Shown here: in pieces, positions 33,447 to 46,837 of the stretch
Layout of the letters: each line of letters begins with the position of its first letter
How positions within the stretch are numbered: position 1 is the first letter of the stretch
Origin: Aldrovandia affinis
Lineage: Eukaryota; Chordata; Actinopteri; Notacanthiformes; Halosauridae
Length of the DNA: 64,000 bases
Direction of reading: 5' to 3'
Assembly: GCA_029706075.1 (NCBI GenBank)
Contig: JAINUG010000021.1
Span: forward strand, 1,809,318-1,873,317
Notes under the pieces: model-generated
Told to the model about the DNA's origin: nothing
The model's input: the letters and a program-made list of their open reading frames with translations, nothing else
Database searches by the model: none
Program-made: the position numbers and the translations under genes

Positions 33447-34741
33447 AACGTGAATTTAAACATGGTAAGATTAATCATAATTAGTGCAAGACATCAGTAG
33501 TAACACTGCAACAGACATCATTGTTGGCAGCTGCACATCGTAGGCTACCTATAACACAGGGAAAGAAAAGTTCGTGGTTTTTTCCCCCACATTTTTAAAC
33601 ACTTTTGACAGTCGATTGTTATGGTAGTCTAGCCTCTCACAAAATGATCACCGCATACTTTTTTAAATTTAAAATGTCAATCGGCACATTTGTGTCCAGA
33701 TAATGCATGGCGATAAGCAGAATTCGGACCAGCTGTGTTGTAGCATCGAGACACAATACACTTCTATGGCATTTTACAAGTACATAAGCGATCTACAAAA
33801 TGTATCTCCTGGTTTGGTGCTGTACTGTAGGTGAACATATGCTGATTAGCTCAATTTCTCTCACTATCAAAACGTTTATGTTTATCTCCTTGCTGGCTAT
33901 GAACGCTGAAGTAAACAGTTCTGCTAACAAATGCAGATCTCAGTCGAAATGTCCTCTAACACTGTTATCAGTGCATGACAGAACCAGATGAGCCATCATG
34001 TAAATTTCATACTCATGTGAGAAATGTGAAATTGCTATTATGTCTTCTTATTTCCGCGCTCACGAGCACTCTCTTTGTAGCAGCTTCAGAAACTATAAAC
34101 TGCCTCCTTGTAAATCTTGAAATAAAAGACTCCTACAAATAGTGATGAAAAATAATCGATAATAATCAATAATCGCACCTCAATCATTAGCTTTGAAACC
34201 TGAGGTAGGGAATATCAAAGATTACATTTGCAAATCAACAATAAAGAAAGTTTAATAAAAAAGCATAAGAACTATGATTTCAGTACCATGTGGCACTAAT
34301 AGAATAACTGCATAATATTCTCTTGCTGGATATCACAAAACTACCACAGTCAGGATACAGTAAGTTCACTATTACACAAGTAAAGAACATAAGTAAAAAA
34401 ATACAATAAAAGCTACAACATAAAGGCTGAGACACTGGTATGTTTGCCAATAAACCCTAAGGCTACCCTTGAGATTGAAGAGACTAAACACAAAGGAAAT
34501 GTGGCAGATTGAAGTTGGACAGGAAGGGATGTTGTTTTGGGTAACATCTGTCAATTATAATAGAAAATGCAAATTAACAGAATGTGCAATTTTTCTTAAT
34601 CTTAAAAAAATAGTGATTATACTGATCAAGCAAATATTATATTATAATGTTATATTCATTACTTAGGAGCCAATAGGTCTTAGAGGAGGGAAGTGTGAGT
34701 AGGAAAATACTAATTCCATTCAAATTTGTGGCCTCTAATGC
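33447..34741. other. No gene or repeat recognised
   Basis: AT-rich DNA; nothing identified. Confidence 0.45.
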
Positions 34742-34749
34742 CTACAATG

Positions 34750-34906
34750 CAAGGCCGTAACCATGGAGTCAACATTGGGGGGGACCAAATCAATTTATTT
34801 ATATTTTTTATATCAGCTAGGCTATATATTGGGGGGGACATTTTGAGCATATCTGAATATTGGGGGGGATGTGTCCCCCCCAATATATATGGTAATTTCG
34901 GCCTTG
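34750..34906. mobile_element. Short palindromic MITE with 8-bp target duplication
   Basis: The 157-bp element begins CAAGGCCGTAACCATGG and ends, inverted, CAAGGCCGAAATTACCAT. The perfect flanks CTACAATG (34742-34749 and 34907-34914) are of hAT type. Inside, ATTGGGGGGGAC occurs twice, a shorter ATTGGGGGGGAT follows, and the mirror TCCCCCCCAAT lies near the right end. The 121-codon minus frame crossing it is not a gene. Confidence 0.9.
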
Positions 34907-34914
34907 CTACAATG

Positions 34915-35653
34915 TCTTCTTGGCAACGCTTAACAGCAGCCATGTGAATGCTCTTTTGCTGAAACAAATTTAATGGTTGCTTCCCCCAGACAAAAACAAA
35001 CAAAGAAAAATCACAATTATATTTCAAGCAATTGCGATCAGCCTTGATGAATTGCATCAGGTCATTCATATGCATTTATTTGCATACTCTCCTCTCATTT
35101 TTTGGGGTTATCATATCTAATCATATCACTTCAAAAATACATTTCATGTGTGGTAATTGACAGGTGCTTTATTATTCAGGATGATAGTTTTGCATTTTTA
35201 AACCCTCTGCAAATGCTTATAGAATCTGGTGACAGGTTCTATCTTTCAGATTTGTTGCTTGAAGAAAAAAATATTTTCCAACTATGGAAATAAATATATG
35301 TTTTTTTAATACATTATACCACATATATTTTTCACTTTTTCGATTAATTTATTATACTTGTGTTTTTGTAACTTTGCAACTATTATTTCCTGTCAATACT
35401 TTTTCAAGTTGATTTATTTTAAATGACCATATCATGTTCAAGCCATGCTCTATGATATTCAAATGTAGTCAGCTGTTTGTAGGCCGTTCAAATGATCAGT
35501 CTTATAAAACTAATTCAATGGGAGGGGCATTAACATGAAACTAAACATATTCTGACAGTTATCTGGTTCCTAAGGTCTGTGTAGAAAGAAATTAGCAAAA
35601 TCCAATAAAATTATATTGTTGTAACACCTTCGTGATTATGGACATGCGACTGC
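34915..35653. other. No gene or repeat recognised
   Basis: AT-rich DNA; nothing identified. Confidence 0.45.
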
Positions 35654-35659
35654 ATTTTT

Positions 35660-35896
35660 ACATTTACACTTTACATTTTACATTTTAGGCATTTAGCAGA
35701 CGCTCTTCTCCAGAGCGACTTACACAGTTTACATTTCTTTACATACAATCCATTTATACAGCTGGATATTTTACTGAAGCAATTCAGGTTAAGTACCTTT
35801 AGCTCAAGGGTACAACAGCAGTGCCCCACCTGGGAATTGAACCTGCAACCTCTGAGTTACAAGCCCAGCTCCCTAACCATTACACTACACTGCCAC
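35660..35896 (-). mobile_element. tRNA-derived SINE with L2-type tail, minus strand
   Basis: The minus strand reads GTGGCAGTGTAGTGTAATGG (A-box), GGTTGCAGGTTCAATTCCC (B-box), GTACCCTTGAGCTAAAGGTA and CCAGCTGTATAAATGG. It then has the tail GAGCGACTTACACAG, complemented as AAGTCGCTCTGGAGAAGAGC. It is the best-preserved copy of this family here. A possible target duplication is ATTTTTA (35654-35660 and 35897-35903). Confidence 0.92.
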
Positions 35897-35903
35897 ATTT
35901 TTA

Positions 35904-38900
35904 TTTAGCAACTGATATACATATAAAAGTGAGGATTCATAAAAGGAACTGAAGTTTTATCAGTAGGAGTAGCACCTAGTTATTTCTAGAGGTTCCTTTT
36001 TGTTTATTATTTATAGGCTCCTTTCCCCACTGATTATATTTGAGTCTTACTGAAGCCTCTTCAGAGATCATTAAATATGCCATATCTGGTATGTTTTACA
36101 GCTCTGTGCTTCACACAGAATTGTATGCACTCAGTGATAAATACTGCACCCCCTTCAATGCCAAGGATTTGCTGATAATCATATGGTCTTAGCATAAAAG
36201 ATTACAAACATTTTGTTGTGATGTTTTGGTAGGAATGCTTAGAAAGCAATGGCTGTGAAAGGTGAAATATTAGCTTGAAGCAGAACAAAATTAGACTCTT
36301 ACTTTAGGGAAGGACACCTGGTAATCAGGATTTGTGCTGTTTCTCAGAAATGTGTATACACAACTAATTTAGAGAACAGATTTCAAGCAACAATTAACAC
36401 AGATTCAAGGCTACATTTTCAGTAACAGAACCGGAGAACACCTCCGAATGCATTTACAGCAGCTGCTCCCTGGCATTTGCCATGAACTGCTTTCACAGTT
36501 TCACAGTTTAACCATTTACCAAAATAGTTGCAGCGCAAAGACAGTCTCTATTTTGTTTGCTCTCACAAATAGCGACACATCAGCACCAAATTTACTAAGG
36601 TTCTAATTACGCAATCAAAGAAATGAAACGGCCTCATTCACAATTTGCGGCAGGTTACACACATAAAAATGGTCCGATACAACATGGCACACTCGCACAT
36701 CCAGATCACAAAGCGCCAAGAATTGGATACAGAGCAGCAACGGAACCAACAGAAAAAGAAAACTTAAATATGCAGATCACGAAATAGAGGTGATGGTCAG
36801 TGAGGTACAGTCTCGTGACATCAAAAAAGTGACATCAAAAAAATACAGAATTGATTAGGCATAGCAAAACGACCAGTACACTAGATGATGTAAATAAAAA
36901 ATATGACAACGTTAGGCGACATTCAAAAGAAAACCTTTCCTACAACATAATGCGAGAAAGCTGGTGGTGGTCCAACTGAGGAAAGAATATTAGAATAAGA
37001 ATAAAGAATATAAATGGTTAAACTTGTAATGAGAGAAGGCCACAGAGTGTCTGAAAGTAAAACTGTATTCACAATTCATTATATACCCTCCTGACCATTA
37101 CGCACAATAAGAGGATTGTTCAAATTCAGAAATCCTGCGTCCTTTCATATGATTTTTATTAAAGTTCTAGTAAATACTATGTAAGCTATATTGAATATAT
37201 ATTTTAAATTCCGACTTAGCTGTCTGCAGATACATGTATTCCTGAAAATAAATCTGTCGTGACATGAACCAGGGTACTTTGCAACAAAATTTGTGATTAT
37301 TTGTTTTTCATCAATGGGATGGCGACTGGCACCTCGTAAAGAGCAATACAAAAGGGAATTGTGAAATACCTAGGCAATATCAGCACTCATTAACTACCAC
37401 CTGGTGTCAAGAGTTCTTAAGATTCTCACGCAAAGAGGACAGTCGCAATTAAGACAGTCAATTTAATAAATCAGATGGAATCAACCTAATTTACAAAATG
37501 TCCCCAGGTGATTCTGACATTACGACCTTGTAGCGACTGCGTTTGTGTAAGAGCACACACAGTAAAGAGTAAAGTAAAGAGTGTTTAGAGTGTTTTCAAC
37601 TCTCCTGAGTGTCTCACAGCCGTGTAATGACTTTCTTTTTTGTTGTTTTTCCTAGCATTGAGTCCAGTGTTAACCAGCTAACTACTCATTCAAAAGCAAT
37701 TTGGCTAGTCTTCTAATCATGCTGACTTCACATGATACCAACACATTTTTCTCAGTATTGTTGGAATTGTTGGAATTTTGACAGTGTTTGCAACATATAG
37801 CTAGCAAAAGATGGGTACGGTCCAGACATTTGTTTTATGTTTAATTCTGTATAAAAGAAATGTAAAGCTTAAGTTGAGAGAGCAGCAGAATGGAGAAGTG
37901 CAACAGCTGAAAAAAACTGGCATATCTGGGACATATGATTTGCAAATGCCCTTCAAACTTATACTTCACTTAGAAAATGAGAAACTTGCCAAGCAACCAG
38001 TCACCACATTTTAACAGAAATAGGTGCCTGTGACAAATGAGGACACTCCATATCTTATATGTACCTAATAAACAATTTGTTATTTTTTCAAGCGAGGGCC
38101 TACTTTCTTCAACGCTGTCACAAAAGTTAACATTTTGTTCACCAACTTTGGAGCACGATCTTCCTGTGACAATTAGACACCTGACACCTGAAAATCACAC
38201 AGGCAAGAAACATTTAAAAAATATCCATAGCTAGTGATAGCTAGTATATGGGGTTTCACCTCGGTACATGGTAGGCTTTCGGTAGCATTGGCTTGCTAGT
38301 ATGAACCCGGAAATTCAGATTTTGTAAATATACTACAGTATGTATTTTGTCATAATTATTATGTGATAGTGAGCAAGACATTCCCTGAGATGAATACATT
38401 GACTTTGCCAGTGACCCATTTGATGTGATTATAGAGAAATAGAACTGAGCCCCATCCAATATTTGTGAGAGCAGCCAAATGTATTAAACATGGGCTACAT
38501 ACCAATGCCTTGTGGCCAGCATTTGCATTTCAGTCAACACATTATATCGGGCTGCAGCAAGAAAGATGAAAGACCTTGTAAAGATCTCGTCATCCTGGTT
38601 TTCTCATCCTGTTATCCTGATTTTCTTACATAAGCTCAAGTAGACATGAGCTTATGTATGAAATACATACATATGCTTGTATGACCTGTATGAAACGTAT
38701 ATTTGTTGTACTGCATATGCCACTGGGTTTTTCATACAAAACTAGGGTGTACTGTGTGCTACAATGTTTTTGACATTGAATATCATTCACCGCAGTTGTA
38801 TCTCATCAAATCTCATCTATACATTTGTGCTTGACGTTTGTGTTGTAACGTTTGAAACATTTGATATTGTGACCCTGGGAGAGAGATCCCCTCCTGAACT

Positions 38901-40567
38901 GGATGCTGAGGCTTTGGAAGAGGAATTTGAGGGGTTGCAGTTATTTGAGGATGCTGCTTTACTCAGCGTGCTTGTGGGGTGGGTTCCTTCTGGGCTGAAC
39001 TTGGAAAGATGAAAAGAGCCAGGGGAGGACAGAGGTGCCTGACAGAAATCATGAGAGCTGTGTTGAGACTAGCCTCATAGCAATTTAAGAATGTGAAATA
39101 ACTTTCTACATGGTTAGGAAAATCCACACAGACAACAGGAGAAGCATGGGGACAAACATCTCTTACAGCATCATTGAAATGCATACTGAATGGTGACAGG
39201 AAGGTCAATCCCTCAAGCTAAAGACTGCAAAGCAGGCCGCACGTCAATCAGAAGTGAAGTCAGTTGCGTTGCTTACTTTTTTGATACCATCAGTTTGTGC
39301 TTGTTTGTTACAGTTGCCTAATTGGTATACATGAAATGCTTTACATGTCCAACTGCTTATTCCTTTTTTAGTATTTTTAGTTTCCACATTTTTCAAGGAG
39401 ATCCCACTCGTGTGATACTTCTGGGTTGCCACGTATGATTGAGAAACAAGGAAATCCCCATCTCCTGCAAGATGTGAAGGAGATGAGGTGTATTGGCAAA
39501 TGAAGGACTTAACATAATAAGTAAACTGACTCACTTTCTTCTTCAAATACAAAAATGCTTCAAATACAAAAATGTTCTGCCATGCATGGTGGGGCAATAT
39601 ACAGACAGACATATAACATTTATGGAAATTAATTTAGGTGAATTGTAGTGTCAGATTATGCAATTTAATGTATAATTATATATATATAACCTATATAATG
39701 ACATGTTCTTGGGATGATTTGTGATGAAATACCATTGAATAAAAACAGGTCTGGTGAGATACATTTAAAATATTTTATTATGCTTTAAAAAATAAGAAAA
39801 ATAATTTTGTTCATGCATCTTATTTCAACACACAATTTATTTTTAATATCAGTGATCACTGAACTTGTGATTGTACTTGTGTGCTCAAATAATGCTTGTG
39901 TAATTATTATCTCATTTCTAAGGACAAAGAATATCAGCTGCTTGTGTGAATACCTCTCTAGGTCTTTTTCTTTCTTTTCCCTTTTCTTGTTTTATTAGTG
40001 AATGAATCAGTGGAAGTTCCTTGGAGGATCTTTCTGGTCTGATCTTTTCTTTCTCATTTCAAAGCCCTGTTTCTCCCTCGATGGCAAAGGCAAGCCTAGT
40101 GTGAACATTGCTGAGGTTAAATATTAAAACCAACATGCTATTTTAGGGGGCTGCTAGATTGCTGAGACATTATATTGTTGCATAACTAAAATGTGAAATG
40201 ATGTGAAAGATATGCAACTACCATCAAAAGAAGACAATATTTCTTTCCTTCTCATTATGGATTCTCTCTAAAAACAGTGTGAGAGTGAAACTTTATTTAT
40301 TAATTCAATGCAATTTGATCTCTCATGTGTTCACTCTTGTTGTCATATTCATATCATGTTTTTGGTCCCACTTTACACTAAATGGCCCTAATACCTGTGT
40401 AATTACAATTTACCTACATAGGTAGATACAGTGTACCTACTGTGTACTTACAACCTTAAAACATTTTGTGGGTTTAAGTAGTAACATATTTTATAATGAT
40501 TGTTAGGATTTCTGAAAGTATACAACAATATGAAAGTGAAAGTGTAACAACAATATGTAACAAAATA
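35904..40567. other. No confident gene; one strong hairpin
   Basis: A 4.7 kb stretch without recognised repeats. A perfect 12-bp inverted repeat with an 8-base loop lies at 38627-38658 (TACATAAGCTCA / TGAGCTTATGTA). An acidic plus frame at 38840-39012 (ending ELDAEALEEEFEGLQLFEDA...) is noticeable but has no splice signal or family I can name. Confidence 0.4.
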
Positions 40568-40569
40568 TA

Positions 40570-41443
40570 CACTGCCAGTCAAAAGTTTTAAAACACCCCC
40601 ATTTTCCATTTTTTACTGAAATTTAAGCAGTTCAAGTCCAGTGAATAACCTGAAATGGTACCAAGGTAAGTGGTAAACCTCCAGAGGTTTAAAAAAAAGT
40701 TTAGGTTACCAAAAACTGAAAAAGAATGTACATTTCAGAGTTATAAAAAGAGGTCTTGTTCCTTTTCAAGGAACAAGTAATGGGTTAACGTGGGTTAACA
40801 GTCACTCTGTGCAAGTCACCGACTCTGGATCCAGCAAAAGAGCCCCAGACCATCACACTTCCTCCTCCATGTTTGACAGTTGGTGTCACACACTGAGGAA
40901 CCATCCATTTTGATTAATTGTCCATAAGACCTTCTTCCAGTCTTCAGTAGTCCACTGGCAGTGCTTCATGGCCCAGGCAAGCCTCTTTTTCTTATTTTGC
41001 CATCTTAGCAATGGCTTTCTTACTGCCACTCAACCTGTCAAACCTGCAGCTCAAAGTCTTCTCTTCACAGTTGAAACTGAGACTTCCTTACTTCCGGACC
41101 AGACTTCCGGACCAGTGTTAAGCTGTACTTGAAGCTGTTGTCCTGTGAGCTGCCTATCATGCAAGCTGTTGACTCTCAGCAACTTGTCTTCTGATTTTGT
41201 TTTGGCTTTGGGTCTGCCAGACTTCTTCCTGTCAGAGTTTCTCACTACTCACTGCCAAAAAAATGACATTATTTTTCAGTTTTTTTATTTTTTATTTTTT
41301 TGGTAACATAAACTTTTTTTTGGAACCACTGGCAGTTTACTGCTTACCTTTGTACCATTTCAGGTTATTCACTGGACTTGAACTGTTTAAATGTAAGTAA
41401 AAACTGGAAAATGGGGGTGTTCTAAAACTTTTGACCGTTAGTT
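40570..41443 (-). mobile_element. Degraded Tc1/mariner element, family C
   Basis: The left end CACTGCCAGTCAAAAGTTTT, then AAAACACCCCCATTTTCC, is mirrored at the right end by GGAAAATGGGGGTGTTCTAA and AACTTTTGACC. TA lies at 40568-40569 and probably 41444-41445. The 874-bp copy holds a broken minus-strand transposase. It includes SGRPKAKTKSEDKLLRVNSL and ELTGQQ-like text near 41051-41245, which is the N-terminal DNA-binding region. Text matching the catalytic core (complement of CACACTTCCTCCTCCATGTT) lies near 40856. Frameshifts and deletions separate these parts. Confidence 0.85.
41051..41245 (-). pseudogene. Tc1 transposase DNA-binding domain fragment
   Basis: A 64-codon open frame reads SGRPKAKTKSEDKLLRVNSL, HDRQLTGQQLQVQLNTG and VSVSTVKRRL. 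This matches the layout of the second helix-turn-helix of Tc1 transposases (SGRPR...ED..I.R.S..DR..T..E...QLN......VS..TV.RRL). A short duplication (CTTCCGGACCAG twice, near 41091-41115) disturbs the middle. It belongs to the element at 40570-41443. Confidence 0.85.
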
Positions 41444-41445
41444 TA

Positions 41446-41690
41446 TTACAAATATAACAAAAACTAACACGTGTATCAACACAAGGAACTTCCCAATCAA
41501 GGTACTGTCTAAAACATGAGTCAATGATCAATGGAGCACTGCCAATATTTATGTGGATGGATTCATTTTTTCTGTACCCACTGTGTACTTAAAAGTGTAC
41601 CTACATTATGTTTACACAAAGGTGATACTGGTTTTACACTTCACAACAAGTGGTCGTTTATTGTGTACTTACCATGTATATACACTGCTG

Positions 41691-41692
<2 letters not shown>
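41446..41692. other. No feature recognised
   Basis: Spacer before the AC microsatellite. Confidence 0.5.

Positions 41693-41735
<43 letters not shown>
41693..41735. repeat. (AC)n microsatellite
   Basis: About 21 uninterrupted AC units followed by ATATAT. Confidence 0.98.
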
Positions 41736-41740
<5 letters not shown>

Positions 41741-44700
41741 TCTTTAAAACTGACAGCGACAATATAGAATATATGTCAACTATGTCAAAATGCATTCTTC
41801 AAAAGACACGTGAACAGCCACGGCTCAAGATCAGTGGGATATGGCCTATACATAAACATCCCTCTATAGCTTCATGGATATGACTATGGAATCAAAATGG
41901 CACCAAAGGCAAAACATTGAAACTGTATCCATTTTACAATATTTTATGGAAATAAACCTATTACTATTCATTGTGGTGTTTGAAAGATCAGCAAATGAAT
42001 TGCAGTTATGTCCATCTTGAAATGGCATTACTAACTATGTTGTACAACTAATTGAACAATAATAATGAGAACAATTTCTTATTGAAGGAAAATGTTGTCT
42101 GTCTGACTGAATGAAATGCATTAAGTTTACATCTCACCACACAAAATGGTCCTGCGTCTTTCTTGATGAGCACTGGAAACAGTGTGCATTGTTCTCTGAG
42201 GAGAGGAACATATTTCCAAAATGGACATGGTTTCCTAATGAAAGGAATGCATTACAGAGAAATGCATGATTTAGAAAACACAAGTTAGGCTGGAAATGAT
42301 CATTTATAGGACAGATTTAAATATAAAAAGATAGTTGCACACTCAAGTTTCTCCTTGCGATGCTTTTTTATTATAGAATTTAACTAAAAATATATATTTT
42401 TTAAATAAATAAAAAATTTGAGATAGTTTTTGATTTGTTGAATAGCACAAAGCATTAAAATGTACGACATTTTTACCTTCAAAGTCTGCTAAGTTACAGG
42501 AGGTTCCACAGGACCAACTAAGTTGCTCAAAGCAGAAAATAAGCTGACAGTCCTGCTCTCCAATATCTGAGACATTCATTCACATTGCACCGAACGCCCA
42601 GATTTTAGCCCCTCAGAAATTACCCCAGTCATTTGCTGCAATGTAATTTGACATCACAACAATGTTAAAGTAATGTGTTTTCTCTCCAGAAAGATTTCCC
42701 ATAATGCACATTGAAGGACTTGCTATTCTGAGGCCTGAACAATCTGTGTCACTCTGGCATCACCAACAGATTCATCAAAGCACGAAAGCACAGCAGATGG
42801 ACCTTAACTGCCCGTAATCGTGTGTATGAGTTTGTAAAGTTGTATATCCAGTCTTAGGTGTCACGTGCAGGATGCTGACTGATTGTTTTGATTCCCCGCT
42901 TAATTACCATGGCTGATTAAGTACATCGAGGGAGTGCACAGTGCATGCTGGATGCACACACCCTCATGAGTTCCAAAAGATGAGCATCATCCCTGGCCCA
43001 TTGTGGCCCTCTATATAACTGTCCTGTCCAGTGATGGCAGACAGTGCATTACCTTTCTCTGAGTACATAAGCCTGATTAGAGTGATGAGTTTGGTTTCGT
43101 TCGATAGATCTCAGTACACTTTGTCATTGCATTTGGCAATACACATTTTTCATTGACATTATTTTTCATTATTGTATGCCATGGACTAATGGTCTAACAA
43201 CCAGGAAAAACATTGGAAAATAAGTTGTTTTCTTTCTGTGCTCATTTATGCGGTACGCACATCTAAGTCAATTAAGTATTTTGGAGAACCTCTGAGAGAA
43301 TAAAAAAGCCTCATGGTTTAATCTGGCATGGTGTTCAAATAGAGTGACGTCTGAATTCAGTCAGGACTGACAAGCCCTCTTAAGGGAAAAAGCCACTTTT
43401 TTGTAATATGGCACCAAATTAATCACTATTCCTTAGTGAGTACTGCCATGCTTTGGCCAAATTAAAGATAATTTGGTCAGATTGTGCTGCTAATCAGTAT
43501 TGTAAGGAAATAGGTAACTATCCATCAGTATCCCCTCTGTGGTTGAAATTAAATGATATAAAACCTAATCAAGGAGGCCATTTTTTCTATGTGAAAGATA
43601 CTTTGTTTATTTTAAAAATCTAAAGGAGTACAGTAACTACACAGAATAATATTCTCGTAACCTTAGCTCTGTTTCCATTTTAGAGCAAAGCAGCCTGCTC
43701 AATTGTAATACACCAAATAAATTATTTTCTTCTCTCACTATCATTCAAGTTCAAACACTTCAAAATGTTCTGGTAACTTTTGACACATTCCATTTTCATG
43801 CATGGCAAAACAAACTATTCATCTTATTTCAAACGCCATTTCTATGAATTGAAAAAAATGCATAATTTCTCTGTTATATTAGCATTTTATTCTTATTCAA
43901 AAATATGGGTGGATATATTATTTTTCCCCTCTCATTTTTCTAACAAAATACAAAAACAAACAAATATTAGCATGCAAGAGTCGGAACACAACAACAAAGG
44001 TAAATTGAAATGTCATTTTTCATTCCCGTGAAGATAATTTGGGTGGAAAAAGCCAATGCACTGGGATATAGATATTTTTTCATAAATAAAATCTGACATA
44101 GTACGGCATCTGTAGCATCTCTGCTAGCATGGGAAAAGCATCTTATCAAAATTATGAATGCCTAATTTCCGGGAGATGAAGCGACAAGGCCTGTTCTAGC
44201 AGAGAAGGAATTATCTTGTTCTTTGGATGCTTTTCTCCAGTTTTTGTCTGCTTGTATTACCCCAAAACCATCTTTTGAAATATTGAAGGTGGAACACGTG
44301 ACAGTGCATCTGATCAGGAACACCAGGTGTTATCTGCAGGAAGGATATGATGGATGACTGGATTTTTAGATGCAGGAGATGCAGAGAGGATAGGGGCTGG
44401 AGAACATAATGGTGATGGCGCCTGTGTCTGCTGATCCATGCACAGCAGTCTGTGCTCATCAATCTACCATGAAGATAAAGGCATTGTATGATGCGCAGGG
44501 GAATGAGTTAGTTACTTGAAAGCGTGGATGGGGACACCTAATGCAGTCACAGCCATTGATATAGCACTTCGCGTGTAATATGGGTGAGTCTTCCCTTCCT
44601 CGATTGCTCTAATATGTCTTCCTGTTAGTTTCTTTCTGTTTCCTGACTCGCTCCTGTTTTCAAAGTCAAGATCTAAATTCCTCCTCCATATTCCAACATC

Positions 44701-46169
44701 ATTTCAAATGAAAGCAACCTATTCTACACCTATATTCGTTTTGAATCTAACATGGTAAGACATGCCACTTCACAGTGAGTTATCCTGCAGCTCAGTTCTT
44801 TTATCTCAGCCATTGTTGAATATTTCCTTCATTTGTTTAAGTAGATCGGTTTGTGCGCTTGTGTGACACACCAAAGGAAATCTACTCTGAATCAGTTAGA
44901 TGTTTAAAATGATTATTCACATCCTTAGAAGCTAAAAATACACCAGTGACCTTAAGAGGCAGTACTGATATCATGTCTCAATATTTAAGTCCTCACGTTC
45001 ATTATAAAATAAAGAAAGGCCTGAAGCTAGGCATGGATAATCTACCAGTTCTAAATACCAAAGTGATTATCCTCACAATCGAGCCTGGATGGGACAGATA
45101 ACGTGATTATCAAAATTCAAGAGATATTATGTATTTATCTGCAGTGAAGGGACGCGAGGGAACTGGAACTTTCTGCATTGCTAAGAACACAGTGGCCAAA
45201 GTACTACACCTTTTAAAAAGTAATGTCATTCGATTTCAAAGGATATAAAGAAATGTCACACTGGGCCCTTGTGAATTGTATCTGGTGTCCTGACTGGAGC
45301 TGTTAGATGACTCTGAGATGCAGCTGCCCAGCAGTCCTGCTGAGCTCAGCTGCCCTACCCACAGGATCTAATAACAGCCTTAATCATAGTGCTCATCTCC
45401 CAAAAAAAAAGAGGAATGAAAGAGCAAGAGGGCTGAGCAACCTCTTCATTTGAAGTTTTTTTTTAAAGCTAGCAGCCAGCCAGAGAATGCAGGAAGGAAA
45501 CAAGCAAATCATTCACTATTGATTCATCAGGGGGCTTGTGTTCCTTCTCTGTGTGTGGACTGCCAGAAGAGCAGAAGAGCAGCTGGCCATCACTGTAAAC
45601 CTGGATAAGGATGATTCTGCATGAATGACTGTTAAATACGCCAATATTAACAAGATAAATGAGCAGGGCCTGGGGGATCATCCCTCCCTCCCTCCTCTGT
45701 CAGTGCAGCCTTCATTGGAAATATCTTTTCATGAAAAAAAGAGGGGGGGCAGACATATAGTCTCTAGTACTTCAAGCAAACTATGCCTGACATCAGGTTT
45801 GTCATGATCTTACCAGTTCATGTAAAATGGTAGTTTGAATTTAACAGGAGATGACAGTGGCTGTTGTTCTATTTTTAAAATTTTGACTCATCAAGTGTTC
45901 CCAATCAGAGATGCAAAGTAGTTATGGGGTACATAAAGTGGGTATTTTCTATGTGACTACATGTGCACACTTCACAGACATTTTGTGGCATTTTCTCATT
46001 GACTTTCGGTGGAGCTGGAGTCCTTCTTGGACGAAATATGTTGTCAGAGTAGAATTTCAGAATTTTCTGTTTCATATACAGTAGCACCCTGTAGAGAAAT
46101 GTCAGGTTAATAAACTGATTTCTATACTCTGCTGCTGACCAATTTGTCAATATTCAAAGTTGCTATTGT
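41736..46169. other. No gene or repeat recognised
   Basis: 4.4 kb of AT-rich, single-copy-looking DNA. A stretch from 42859 (TGTCACGTGCAGG) with CTATATAAC near 43011 has an LTR flavour, but its ends do not hold up. Confidence 0.4.
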
Positions 46170-46178
46170 AATGTATAC

Positions 46179-46828
46179 ATTCGTCTGGTGTTCAACCAGC
46201 CAAAGTTCACCCAAGTCACCCCTCTACTCTCCTCTTTGCACTGGCTCCCCATTGCAGCACGCAGCAGATTCAAATCACTGGTGCTTGCTTTTCAAGCGGC
46301 TAGAGGTACTGCTCCCCCATACCTCCAGTCACTCATCACTCCCTACACCCCAGCCAGACCCCTCCGCTCCGCCTCCTCTGGCAAACTGACTGCCCCATCC
46401 CTTCGGGCGCCTGGCAGCTGCTCCTCGCGGTCTCGCCTCTTCTCTGTCCTGACCCCTCACTGGTGGAACGACCTTCCGCAATCGGTCAGGACAGCGGAAT
46501 CACTTCATCTTCCGCAAGAGACTCAAGACCAACCTTTTCAGACTCCACTACCACTGAGCTCTGTCCATCTAGCTAATTGCCATCACCACTGCCTACGTGT
46601 TCAACACTGTATACCCCTCCTTACTCCATCTAAAAAAAACAAATTTACTAACCTTTTCCTTCCCAGTGTTACAGGTATGGTACGCAGATGCCTGCAATGA
46701 TATTACTGCACTGTATTACTGCACTGATCTCTTGTGCTAACTATGATTGTTCCTACCATGTATTTATTCACATCTTCTAAGTCGCTCTGGATAAGAGCGT
46801 CTGCTAAATGCTTAAAATGTAAATGCAA
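46179..46828 (+). mobile_element. 5'-truncated L2-type LINE, copy 1
   Basis: The copy starts inside the last part of the reverse-transcriptase protein (RLVFNQPKF, SLHWLPIAARSRFKSL, PPYLQSLITPYTPARPLRS, WWNDLPQSVRTAESL), as at the C-terminus of L2/CR1-group ORF2 proteins. A 2-bp loss near 46505 relative to the second copy shifts the frame before the stop. A 3' UTR of about 270 bases and the L2 tail follow. AATGTATAC flanks both sides (46170-46178 and 46829-46837), a nine-base target duplication typical of 5'-truncated LINE insertion. There is no endonuclease or catalytic palm domain, so it is inactive. Confidence 0.88.
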
Positions 46829-46837
46829 AATGTATAC

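Noticed and set aside
34710-35075. 121-codon minus frame
   Set aside because: It runs through a palindromic MITE and beyond; no protein family is recognisable.
42859-43158. Possible LTR opening TGTCACGTGCAGG with CTATATAAC and closing CATTGACA
   Set aside because: The candidate flanks (TTAGG and TTATT) do not match, the length of 300 bases is short and no polyadenylation signal is seen.
46188-46700. 170-codon plus frame taken as a host gene
   Set aside because: Its content is the C-terminus of an L2 reverse-transcriptase protein run on past a frameshift into the LINE 3' UTR.
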